Of a DNA stretch of 64,000 nucleotides, positions 50,549 to 62,400 are shown piece after piece; the stretch's first letter is position 1; each line of letters begins with the position of its first letter. The stretch covers positions 5,186,235-5,250,234 of the forward strand of contig RQOL01000861.1 of NCBI GenBank assembly GCA_013076295.1, written 5' to 3'. The translations under genes and the position numbers were made by a program. Origin of the DNA: Sanderia malayensis. Lineage: Eukaryota; Cnidaria; Scyphozoa; Semaeostomeae; Pelagiidae. Under the pieces are notes generated by a model, which saw nothing but the letters and a program-made list of their open reading frames with translations, ran no database searches and was not told the origin of the DNA.

Positions 50549-51714
50549 ATGCCGAGAATATGTGGGCCTAAGCTCTCCACTTGCTGTTTTGTCCTGAGTA
50601 TTTGGGGCATTGTCATGTTGGTGAGTTCAATCTCAAATCTTTTGAAATCAAACAATAAACAGGCAGTTGGGTTGGGCCTAACTTTAAACTTGGCAACAAT
50701 ATCGTAAAGCAACAATATTGTTTTAATGTACAGATAAACAAGACTAAACCTAGAGCTTTCTTGTTCTTGAAACAAGAATCTAGCTCCACCAGTTTTGGAC
50801 AATTTATTATGCTTGGCTGCTTTGTCAAACTCAGAGCATGACTCTGTGCTGTCTGCTGTGAGAGTTTAGTTTGGCGTTGTTTTTTTCCACAACATGATAA
50901 TTGCAATCAAATAAAGTTTATTTGATTTAATGGTTTAACTAAATATTGCAATCAATATTCAGTTAAACTATTTAATCTGTCTCATCATTTATTATTGCAA
51001 ACATTAAATAATATTTTGCAGGTTCTTCTTGGTATTTTTTTCAAAGTGCAATCTGTTGCACTCACTGAGGACATTCCACATTTTGTGACCAAAGTAAACC
51101 AGACAGGCACAGACGGAGTTACCAAAGGATATGATAGTACTGCAACGTATGTCGCAACGTATTTTTTAGCTGTTTTGTAATTTTTGCAGATTGTTTCACA
51201 GCAATCTACAGTTACTTGTTTTGAATTTTTCACAAAACTGTGCAAAAGTAACACACCAGACTGCCAAGTATATCTTGCAAGCTGAGAAGAAATTTAGAGC
51301 ACACTCCTTTTTGTTTAAAATGATTATAAAAGTCAAATATTGAAGTCAAACATTTCGTGATCATGTATGCTTTTGTGATCTACATTGTGGTATTTATGAT
51401 TTTGTTTTTTCATGTTCAATTCTTATTATCTTGGATAACTCCTTAACAAAAAATCATAAATATAATTCTATTTTCCATATCAGCAGTATGGCAAAGTAAA
51501 TTGTGCAGTTATCGTCTGACTGGGTTAATTGATTAACCATATAATAGTTGCAATACAATATAATATACACAATGTTAATTGAAATCCACAGTATTATATT
51601 GTCTTTCATTTTTTCCTTAGGAATTGCTTCATTGCTGCTGCAATCTATGTTGTTACATTTGCCATATCAGCTTACCAAAGGTATGCAATTAGTAGAGGAT
51701 ATACAAGATTATGA
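50549..51714 (+). CDS. RNASEK: Ribonuclease kappa (V-ATPase-associated)
   Basis: Exons 50549-50620, 51022-51146 and 51621-51714 give 96 residues plus stop, close to the 98 of human RNASEK. The protein starts MPRICGPKLSTCCFVLSIWG. TM helix 1 runs FVLSIWGIVMLVLLGIFF; then VQSVALTEDIPHF, a hydrophilic loop, and TM helix 2 around NCFIAAAIYVVTFAISAY. CGPKL, WGxxML, LGIFF and NCFIAA are family hallmarks. RNASEK is a small two-helix membrane protein linked to V-ATPase and endocytosis; the nuclease name is historical. An in-frame ATG at 50480 would add 23 residues; the inner ATG fits the family start better. It lies about 0.8 kb upstream of the ROCO gene on the same strand. Confidence 0.93.
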
Positions 51715-52529
51715 AATTTTACATCTGAGAATAATGTCTTCAGCAAGACTTTCATATGAAACAAAAAGCATCATTGAACTCACAACATTTTGAGTTTATT
51801 CTTATATCAATTCAATTTTTCATTAATTACACTATGTTATATTTTATAATTGTTATATTAAACTGACAGATATTGATTCCTTCATGGTTTATTGGCAGGT
51901 TGCTTTTTCTGCATGTTGTCATGATTTAATTTTTATACCCAATGAAGCACGTCTCAGAAAATATAGAATTGCAGTTTATTTATTTACTAACATGCAACAT
52001 TGGAGATTGTGTTATTCTGCCCATGGAGCATATTTTCCAACCCTACCCCTTCAGGTAAAACAATGAATAATCTTTTTCCGTCCCGCCCCGCTCCTTGAGT
52101 TGATTGTTGCTCTGTGTGATATTCATTGTCAAGTCACCTGATTAACATTGGTCTCGGTTCGAGTCCTTTTTACGCTACTCATCCCGAATTGCACGAAGGG
52201 AAGATGGAAGAAGAGAAAAGAAAGAAATTTGGTTTCATTTCGGCTGAGGTGCATGTTTGAATTTAAGTTGAATTTCCGTGAATTTGATGACAAGTTTTAA
52301 TTTGCCGTTATTTCCTTGCTATTTGCTAGTTCGAAACACATTCAAATAATGGTTCATTAAAAAGTAAATCTAGTATGGGTTAGTAAAGATTTAACTTATT
52401 TTCGATGCTTTTTTCGCTTTCAAGATTTAGTTGTTCTTGCAGGCCCCCGCCTTTTTACTCTGGCACCTTTATGGCCCATTTTGTTTACTTGGTTTGTACT
52501 ACAATTATAAACAGTTTTGCAAGTTGCCG
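51715..52529 (+). other. RNASEK 3' region and ROCO 5' region
   Basis: The GGTTCGAGTCC at 52157-52167 is a perfect Pol III B-box sequence, but I could draw no tRNA around it. TTCTTGCAG ending at 52439 looks like a splice acceptor upstream of the ROCO ATG, and the frame from 52431 is open into the ROCO ORF, so a 5' exon may splice here. No other gene is seen. Confidence 0.4.
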
Positions 52530-55500
52530 ATGATGAAAATGAGTTTTAAACGGACATTCATTCATCATGATAGAACTTGTTTGGTTGACATAACACAGTG
52601 CCAGAATGCCAGTCAAATAAGAGACAAATTGCAAGAAATACGGACCAAGAGTATCACAAAGCTGATATTATTTACAGACAATCTACATATATTGTCAGAC
52701 AATGTATCATACCTCGCCAGCTCTTTGACTGAATTGAAAATTAGACCAAAACCTAGTGAAGAACTTACGGAAGAAGACAGAGATGATGGATGGTCAAGTC
52801 CTAGCATTGGGGATGATACCATCCCAAATGAGATAGGAAATCTGGAACAACTGAAAATTTTCTTTTTGAATAACAATGGAATATATCCTCAAAGACTTAT
52901 GACAATACTATCTCAATTGAGCATTGTGCAAGCTTTAGATTTATGGAATTGTGGAATTGAAGAATTCCACTTGAATACACAGTTTTTAAGTAAGAGCTTG
53001 ACTTATTTAAATTTGGGACAAAATAAGCTCACCAGAATCCCCCAAGAATTATTCAAGCTGGAGTTATTAGGAACTCTGATATTGGCGCAGAATAACATTA
53101 GCGAAGTATCAAGAGATTTGTCACACCTGAAACAACTGACAAAACTCGACTTATCATATAACAAGATTTCCAATTTTCCAGCCGAGATATGCAAACTCGA
53201 GTCTCTTTCTAAACTGTATTTGACTGGAAATAAGATTGAACTCATACCAAAAGAGTTAACCAAATTAACATGCCTCGCACATCTTGAACTGAATAACAAC
53301 TTGATCAGAACTCTACCAGAAACATTTGGTAATCTATTTAATTTAAGGCTTGTCGACCTCACTTCCAACAAACTGACTGCCTTGCCTGAAAGCATTTGCA
53401 ATCTGAAAATAAGAGATGATGCGCTTTTACTATCTGGTAATCCGTTTCATAAACCACCACTGGAAGTCTGCCTTCATGGAATAAAAGCAATCGAAGGATA
53501 CTTTGAGGCTTGTAAGAAATGTCTTAGTATCAACTGCAAACGTTTGAAGATGATTCTAATTGGAGAAACCATGGCTGGTAAGTTTTCATTAACATCAATG
53601 TCTCAAGTAAATTTTGCATTCTGTCTCACTTTTTTAGAGTGTATTTGCTCAAACTAACAACCAATGGGAAGGAGTTTTTGTAGGAATAAATTCAAAAGAG
53701 AGCAAAATACATCTTCTTTCTTTTGTCATTTTATTTCCATTTGATTTTGCTTTGGAATCATAGAAAGATTGAAAAGAAAAATACAACCTTTGAAAGAATA
53801 TAGTTTTCTACTTTTGGCAAATATTGTAAAGTTTATTTTTGCAAATGCTTCTTTAAGTAGAGCTCTTTAAACATTGGTTGGTCAAAGAGTTTATTGAATA
53901 ATGAAGTATGTGTTTTTCTTCAGGAAAAACAAGCTTAGCAAAAGCTCTTGTTGAAGGGAGAGATGCAAATGTCACAACGGATGAGAGGACAATTGGTTTG
54001 GATAACTATTTTTGGAGGCCAAATCCACATGAATCAGAGTTGGAGATTCTTATAGTTGATTGTGCTGGCCAAAGGAAATATTTACTCACACATCAATTTT
54101 TCTTCACAGAAGGTAATTCATATTTCTATTGTATTAGCAGCTAGTACATGCTAGTATCATTCTTTTTTATCTATCAATATCTTTGTAATTATACTTGATT
54201 AAGCTATATTCTTATTTGTAGGAGCAATATTTCTTTTGGTTGTTAATCTGAAACAGTACAGCAAGGCAGAAGATTATCATAAATATATTGGTTACTGGAT
54301 AAATTTGACAACCAGCCAAGTACCTGGTGCATTGATTCAAATTGTGCCAACTCATCTTGATGAATTTCAAGACAGCAGCCAAGTTAAAGATATTTGTAAT
54401 AAGATTATTGATACCATGAGGAATGAAGAAAAGGCAAAATTAAAGTATCTTGATTCAGAGATTGAGAAGGTGAAACAAGTAGGAAATTCAGATCTCTTGG
54501 ATAAATTGATATTACTGAAAAGAAACCGGCCACATCTTCCAGACTGCTGTTATTTGCCTACAATGGTAAGTTAATTGTAAAAGATCTTTATTTGAAAATT
54601 TGTGCAAAAGAGCATTCTTTAAATACACCTGTGACAAGATATAGCATTTTCAGTGGAACCCTGCCTTGCAGCCACCTCGTTAATACAGCCACCTCGTTAA
54701 TATGGCCACTTGTCTTTGGCCTGGAAAAATAGACATACACAGCCTCATAAGAAAACCCCGTTAATATGGCCTCCCGTTAATACGGCCAACGGCCACATTT
54801 TTGCTTCCCCAAACAGCTGGATTCTTTATAATTTCACCCCATTGGTACGACCAAGTGGTATTTGCAAAACTTTCTTAAATCAAAATCATCTCTTTCGTTT
54901 TATAAAGAATTATTTACAGTACAGTATTATTACCGCTTGCTTTTATTCTTTCCACTTGCACTTGCTTCATGGTCGTTTGCCCTTTTTAACTTCATAGCCT
55001 CTTCTGTTTGGCGGGTTCAAAAATTTGTCCCTTCCTCGATAATACGGCCACCCCGCTAATACTGCCAAATTCTGCTGGCCCATTGGTGGCCGTATTAACG
55101 GGTTCCACTGTAGTTTTATACTTGTGATTTGAATAAAAGATTTGTTGTCTATTTTAAATTTTTAATTCCATCAGACAGAAGAACTGAACTCAATTACTGG
55201 CCTTAAAATCATCCCAGTTTCATGTAAAAATCAACTTGATGGTCTACTTTGTCTTAAAGATGAAATTCTGAGGATTGTTAATGATTCTGAAATGTGTCCA
55301 CATGTTGAGAAAGAGCTTCCTGACAGTTGGATATCGTTCAAAAATAAAGTTCAAGCATTAAAAGGCAGCAAAGGAATACCTGTTGTGACAAGAGATGAGC
55401 TAGCAAAGATGGCTGCTGAGGAATTTGGCTTTACAGAGCAAATGTTTGCATCAGTTTTGAGTTATCTAAATAAAAATGGATCATTGGCTCATTTTGACAA

Positions 55501-58136
55501 AGTTGAGAGAGGAAAACATCTTGTTTTTATTGATGTTTCATGGCTGATCAAGCGCTTACAACTCATATTCAGACATGATTTGGATGATAAACTCTGTTTT
55601 AAAGATTCGTTTATCCAATTTGAAACAATGGAGCAGCAATTTTTGCAAGAAAAGAGACTGCTGATAAAAAATGGAATTATATCAAAAAGCCTCCTCAGGT
55701 AAGTTTGAAAAAATGAAAAATCAAGTTCACCTTGCTATGTTTATCATTGCAATTACTTCAGTTTACTATTTTTGTTTTGACCCCTAATTATATCACAATG
55801 ATTTTCAGGTGTATTTGGGAAGATATTGGACATGATTTAGAATTGATTGAACATTTAGTAGAAATTTTGGATCATTTTAATATTATCTGCCAGCCTCAGT
55901 GTTGCAACGTGTCTACAGAATATTTTATTACCTGGTATCTAGCTGAATCAATGTCAGCAAATGTGAAGAAAAGCTGGGAGAAATTTGATTCAGAAACAGA
56001 GGTTTGTCATTATTTATCTATTGTTGATCAAGTTTATGTTGTTTCATATTTTTAAACCTTGATTAATTAAATTCATCAACATTTGTCTCTGTTCCCAAGT
56101 CTTGATTTAATTCTGTATTCTTGAATGTTCATGCCAAACATCATGAACCATCGATAACACAAATAATAGTGAAGTAAGAGTTTTTATTGCAACATATATT
56201 TAACTTGTTGAAGCCCAAGTGTTATTTTGTGCACGTTTTGTGCACGTAGAAAGATAGCACAATTTATTCTGATCAGAAGGGATACTGCTTCAGTAACTAT
56301 ATACCTCTTTAGGAAGCAGTACCTTGTCAGTTAATACTTATTTCAGAGTTGATGGATTTGCATGTTGTGAATTTTTACATGAAAGCAATCAGGTTATTAG
56401 TAATACAAATGATGTTGACTTCAACTTAGAATTAGGAAATTTAAATAAACGAAATCTAAAGAACGAAATAAGAGTTTGAATGTTGGACATGGATAACAAA
56501 ATCAATCTGGACACGAGAACTAGTTTCTTAAACTTTTTTCAAATCTGAGCAATAACTTTATATTTATTTGGTACTTTCTTCTTGGCAGGATCAATTGTTG
56601 ACACGTGTGGAAATCAGAAATTGTGAGCTTCCAAGCAGCATTTTTGAAAGATATATTGTCGACATTCAAAGGAATTCAGCAATGTGTATGCCATGGAAAT
56701 CTGGTTTTTATGCAGTGATAGACAACTGCAGAGTTCTGTGTCAATTATCTCACAGTAAGCATTGCAGTGAAGTAACCCTGCATGGTCGTTTCAAGAAAGA
56801 TCTCCTCGTGAACATGTGGGAAGTCGCTTTGAAATTATGGAAGGTAGCTATGTTAAATATTGCATCTATATTTACATACTGATTGTTTGTCAAGCTAGCA
56901 AGATCGAATATCTAAACTGAAAACCTCTTTGTTAATTGCTAGTATGACATTCTTAAATAGATTTTGCTACATATTTTTTCACTTCTCTTTAACGGCTATT
57001 TATGATTCATCCATAGTTTTCCAATGTAATTGGAATGAATCTTTGTAATCATCTTGGTCATCAAATTTTTATTCTTTGATTTAATATCTTCTTTTAGATT
57101 TTCTACTCTTTGGGCTTGAGATTCTCTGATTATGGCTGTATTTTTTAGCGATTTGACATTCTCTTGCGCGAAAATAATGGATGCTTGTGGCGTGCAACAT
57201 ACAGCATTTGTAATCAGTGTACGAAGCATGCATTCAGAGTGGACTGGTGCAGAAGAAGTCAACAAGAGTTGACCATATTCAATTGCTACGAGTGTGCCAT
57301 TACTGTTGATGTAAAATTTATAATGCCACCTCAAGGTAAATGTTGTCAAATGTTTTTATAATGCATCGAAGTCGACTATTTTCTGTTGAATTTACAATAA
57401 TTAACAATGCAATCAACATTAACGTATTTTTCATCACAGATGTTATTCAATTCATTGATAAGATTGAGTTTCAAACTCTTCCAAAAGGTCAGTTGCATTT
57501 ATTTATTATCTTACCATTGTATCTTTTCTTTAAGATTTATTCTCTAGCGTAACATTTTCTGCCATTTATTTCACAAATTCACATATCATTATCTATTTTT
57601 CAACAATATATACACAACTATTTTTCTTCATTACATATTTCTATTTTCTCCTATATCCTTTGTTAGTCTTGTCCAACTACCTTTACAGCTTCATGCGATG
57701 TTCAGCAATTGCTTTTATTCATATGTATACAGTCATATACACCCACTTGTATCTTATAGACACTTAGCTTACTGTTATTTTTTCTAAAGTGGAAGTTACA
57801 ACAGGAGCTATTTGATTCAAATGTTTCACTTTATGAATGTAATTTTCTCTTTCAGGGCCATTAAACAGTCGAGAATTGTCAAAGGTTGCAGATTGGATTG
57901 GCCCTGACCACACCAGGCTTGCTTGTCGTCTTGGCGTTGATCAATCAGTTATAAGCAACGCTCAATATAACTGGCCTCGGAATGTGTATGAGCAAGCCAT
58001 GGAAGTATTGAACAATTGGATAAAGGTGAAGGGAGATGATGCCAATAAAGAAGCAATGGTATCAGCTCTGAGGGAAGTAAAACCTCCTTCAATGTACAAG
58101 ATAATTCTCTACTTGTATACTGGAAATGTTGCTTGA
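52530..58136 (+). CDS. LRR-ROC-COR-Death domain protein (ROCO family)
   Basis: Exons: 52530-53577, 53924-54112, 54222-54565, 55175-55698, 55809-56001, 56589-56843, 57149-57335, 57440-57487, 57856-58136 (1022 codons plus stop; phases agree). Leucine-rich repeats occupy about 50-320 (LTYLNLGQNKLTRIP, LTKLDLSYNKISNFP, LSKLYLTGNKIELIP). A ROC GTPase follows: P-loop GETMAGKT (345-352), switch II DCAGQ (395-399) and a THLD base-recognition motif (456-459). The COR region (about 528-930) includes DVSWLIKRLQLIF and, near its end, CNQC (872-875) and CYEC (897-900), a possible zinc site. A C-terminal Death domain (about 934-1018) has ELSKVADWIG, LACRLGVDQSVI and EVLNNWIKVKG. No kinase domain is present, unlike LRRK or DAPK. 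The LRR-ROC-COR part resembles MFHAS1; a role in innate or death signalling is inferred. An in-frame reading extends 33 codons upstream, so the start may differ. Confidence 0.9.
54651..55110. mobile_element. MITE, ~460 bp, CAGTGGAACCC ends
   Basis: The left end CAGTGGAACCC and the right end GGGTTCCACTG are exact 11-bp inverted repeats. Motifs of the GTTAATACGGCCAC type recur inside in both orientations. It sits in ROCO intron 3 and has no coding capacity. Confidence 0.8.
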
Positions 58137-58639
58137 AATATTTTATTGTAAATGCATTTTCGACACACAAATGAGGAGAATTAATTTTTCATCTAATAAT
58201 CAGAAGTCATTGAATTTATTTTTGTAGAAATTAATGACAATTTAATTTGTTATCTATACAATGTCATCTAAAGGTATCAATTATGGTGCTTCAAGTTGAA
58301 CATATATCTGCAAAAGGTATGCTCTTATTTTCTAACTTTTGCTCGACTTTGTTTTTGTTTCAATTTGTCTATGTACTTAATCGAAGCCCTACAAGCGCTG
58401 GAGCATTCTCAATAATATCACTGGAACTGGAGCAGAGCATGTATATGATTTGGGATAGTGACACTACATAATACCATGCTTCTATTTGCACTTAGTATTT
58501 ATCAATGTCTCGAAAAGAGACATTAATTTGGTATTTAACATTTCAATTAGATTTAATTGAACGATGGTTATTATGAAAAGGTCGCCTGCTACTATTGAAA
58601 TTAATGATAAACAACACACCAAATCAAAATGACTTACTG

Positions 58640-58712
58640 TTTGGCAGTAAGATAGCCAAGTAGTGTGAGCGTATGGTTGGAAACCATGAGGGTGCGAGTT
58701 CGATTCCAGCAA
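58640..58712 (+). mobile_element. tRNA-derived sequence with A and B boxes
   Basis: TAGCCAAGTAG (58653-58663) is a perfect Pol III A box, and AGTTCGATTCC (58697-58707) matches the B box at 10 of 11 positions. Between them TATGG and CCATG can form an anticodon stem around the loop TTGGAAA (anticodon GGA). The acceptor stem does not pair and there is no long variable arm as in tRNA-Ser. It is a pseudo-tRNA or SINE head, not a functional gene. Confidence 0.6.
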
Positions 58713-58979
58713 GCTCCAAAGAAGGATGGTAAACATCAAAAACACCACACGAAAACATAAGAGTAAGTAAATGGTGAGAAAAATCACAGAATTCAAAGAA
58801 ACAAAGGGAAACGAATACAGTAAATACCCGCATGCAAAGAACCAGTGAATTAAGAAAGAACCTTCTAGGCTGAAGTTCTTGCTGAAAACAATGAAAGAGA
58901 CAATAGGCTATTGTATTTGAATGATAGGCTGGATGCAGAATTCACAGGTTCTTATATGTGGGTGTTTACTGTATAAGGA

Positions 58980-59320
58980 AAACAACAAGAAGTAAAACCA
59001 AGAGACTAAAGAAAAAAACACAGTGAAACCAAGACACAATACCAAAATGAAAGTAAGATAAGAAAGACAACAAGAAGTAAACATAAAGACGAAGTAAAAC
59101 CAAAGAAAGAAAACACAGTAAAACTAAGAAACAGAATACAAGCATACAAAGTAAAACCAAGATGAGAAAAACACCAAGAAGTAAACAACAAGACGAAACA
59201 AACCAAGAGACTAAAGAAAGAAAGAAAACACAGTGAAAGCACGAAAAGAAAAAAATATCAATAAATGAAAAACAACAAGATGAAAGAAGAAACACAGTAA
59301 AACCAAAACACAAGAGAAAA
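58980..59320. repeat. Degenerate A-rich minisatellite
   Basis: ACAACAAGAAGTAAA-type and ACACAGTGAAACCAAGA-type blocks alternate irregularly about four times. The long antisense Phe/Leu/Cys-rich frames over this stretch are artefacts of the A-richness. Confidence 0.6.
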
Positions 59321-59491
59321 ACATAACAATCGTTAGAATAAAAAGCATTTTATATCAAGCAAATGTTACTGCAGAATGAAGCAAAAATATTCAAACAAAA
59401 TCAAGCAAGTTTTTGTCGATAGCGTTATTGCATAGTAAATAAAAAGCTCCAAATTAAATTTGACCCAATCATGCAATAGTTTCCTGAGGAA

Positions 59492-62400
59492 TTAGTAATT
59501 CTCATCCAGCCACGATTTGATATCAGTTTCGTCGCGTGCAAGCCAATTTTTGTTCACTCTGATGTTTTCTAAACTCTGTTGAATAGTTCTTTCTGCCGCC
59601 TCTGCTTTGTTCTTGGTGAAAAAGTCCTTAAAAATAAAAACAAAATGAGATAAATTATAAAAAAAAAACAGTCAGATACCAAGGGTCCTATGCAACTCAA
59701 AAGTACATGACAAAAAACGGAATAGACAGAATTCCCCTGAAATTGATGACATTATCTACTATATATATAGTGGGTTTTAGTTTGAGAATAGAGTGACACT
59801 GTGTATTACCTCGACATCCTTAGCCATGTCTTCAGATGCAAACAAACTGGTTGAAGACTGGATAATAAATATTAAACAAAATTATTAACTAATCTACCTA
59901 AATTATTAAGCCAAGGTCTTTGTGAAACAGCCAACAAATACAAATACGATATTGACTTGATAGGATTTAAGAACATGAAAGATTTTTGAAAAATAAATAC
60001 AATAAAACACTTGTTAACACAAGTGAGTTTGATACAAACTTTAATTAAACGTGAAAGCAAGAATCCTCCTTCATATCTCTTATGAAATTCTTCCCAGTTG
60101 TCCTTGACAAAATTCCATGTCTTCCATCTTCCCTGGACACTGAAATAAATAGTCGATAATTATTGAAATTTTTTTCTTTAATTCATTTAAAACGTATTCA
60201 TCACTTATTTATAAGTGATAGGAAAAAATAGGTGAAAAATACTACAAATTACCTGTGAGTGCAGCCTGCTACGGCAAAAACTGTGTCTTGGGGACGGACG
60301 TCATCCTAGAATAAACAAATATGTGATGTTTAATGATTTTCGTTCAACATCTTCATCCCCCGTCTCTTTCAATGATGAGATCTCAAAACACGGGCCTTGT
60401 TGTGGATATATTTGGATATCGATAAGAGAAATAATTTTACATATGTGCTTTCGATTTAATTGATTGACCGGTGAATAAAAATGCTTCTTGCTTCTTAAAC
60501 GAGATTTTGTGTTAACTTTCAAATGCCCCCACGATTCTACATTCAAGACCCCGCCCCCTCAAATGGAAAATACTCAGCAACTGCAATCAGTCATTACAAT
60601 CAGTATAAGAAGAACAAGACAGTATATTACTCACAGACATGGCAAATTTCAATGCACGTTCGATCACATGTTCATGCTCAGATGCACCCATGCTTCGCAT
60701 CAAACGAACCTTCTCTTCCTGATGGTCTGACTTCATGTAAAGATCGATCATGGCCTCAAGCGTACTCTCATCTCCATGCATTATCACATTTCCATAAATT
60801 GCGCCCCGCAAGTCGGCAGGAATCAATGATTCTTCTTTACAATGTGCTTCAAATCTTCGTCGGCATTCTTCGATTGTTGCATCATGTCCATTGTGACCAA
60901 GCACAGAAATTACAAGGCTTCTCAGCAGTGCAGTAAGATGGCCTATAACGTATAGTATATGACATAATAACACATCACTATGCACGCAAGTGTCATGTTG
61001 TTACGTGTGATGAGTGATACAGCATGGTATAGTATTAGCATTATGGCGTAATATAGAATGGTATACAGGCAACTCTGTCTAATTCGAACACCCAGGGGAA
61101 GCGTAAAAATGTTCGGATTACAAAAAGTTCGAATTATAGAGGTTTGTTTTATAAGAATTGGTTCATTAGTGATCCTTGAAGGAACAGAGAATTTCGTTCG
61201 AATTAGATAGAGTTCGAATTACACGAGTTCGAACTATGCAGATTTGACTGTAGTTGAAGTCCAGTATGTCAATTATACTATACCATAGCATAGCAGAGTA
61301 TGATATAGAAGTGTTCATAATATAGTGCCTATAATTGATGCATAGTATCACAATATAATAATTACCTTCACCATCTTTCTTCTCCCAGCCAACTGTTTCT
61401 CCCATTTCAGACAGCAATGATACACAAAACGTCTTGAACTGTTTATGACATGGAGTATACTGCAGTAATGTGCCCAGTTTGCTCAGATTAGACAAGACAT
61501 CATTCCATACAGTATAATTCGTCTCTGATTTGAAACCTTCAAGAACACGAAGATAATCAACTGTGCTCTTCAAACCAGCCTGGGTCTACAAAATAAAAAT
61601 GCATAAAAATATGATGTGATTTCAATTTATAATATAGAAGGGTTGATAAATACTAATTAGTATAAAAAACGAAAATTAGCTGTCATTTCGAATACTACAA
61701 TAGAACTAAAGCAACATTATTTACGGGCGAGGGGCCTGGAAAGGGCAATCCAGATACCAGATCATCTAGCATAGAAAACGTCTAAAAAGTTGGTTATTTA
61801 ATCGGAGAAACTTTCGCGAATGTGAGTTTTAGAAAAATTTCGCGAGATAAACTTTCGCGAATTGCAATTTTGAAAAAATTCGCGCGTCAAACTTTCGCGA
61901 AAATGGCCAAAATTCGCGAAAGTTTCTCCGATTAAAGTATGTTAAACGATGCATACCAAAGCAAATATATCATTCTGAATTCCCAAACGGTCAATAGGCT
62001 GTAAACTATGATCATTGATTGCAGGTATCAATGCATCCAACATTTCTGATGAATAATTCACTCGGTAGAAGCAAATTTGACCAGGATTCAGCTGAAAACA
62101 ACAACACAAAACATTCAATTGTGCGTTTAATCCTACTTTCATCTTAGCTGTGATCTGAACATATTATCAGTGTAATAAAAATAAAAGTGTATCATCTCAT
62201 GAATAAATTGTTTAAAAATATAGCGTTTCGACAGACATACTTATCTTCCTGCCAATCATCAGTGTGTATGTTCATTAACATAATATAGCATTGGCATTAC
62301 TGCTCTACTCGTGAGCTTATTTCCAATACATTCAAATCTGCATTGTTCGAACTCTATCTAATTCGAACGAAATTCTCTGTCCCTTCAAGGAACACTAATG

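Larger units (their letters stand above)
58137..59491. other. Convergent 3' region between ROCO and aminopeptidase genes
   Basis: This spacer holds a tRNA-like sequence (58640-58712) and a degenerate minisatellite (58980-59320), listed separately. The remainder should be the two 3' untranslated regions. I see no coding exon, though a short reading ending at 58471 is open. Confidence 0.5.

Noticed and set aside
52080..52210. Possible tRNA around GGTTCGAGTCC
   Set aside because: No A box or cloverleaf at the right spacing was seen.
58247..58471. Possible extra 3' exon of the ROCO gene
   Set aside because: The Death-domain exon ends in a stop, and this reading has no matching upstream donor or recognisable domain.
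58966..59313. 115-codon Phe/Leu/Cys-rich minus-strand ORF
   Set aside because: It is produced by the A-rich minisatellite.
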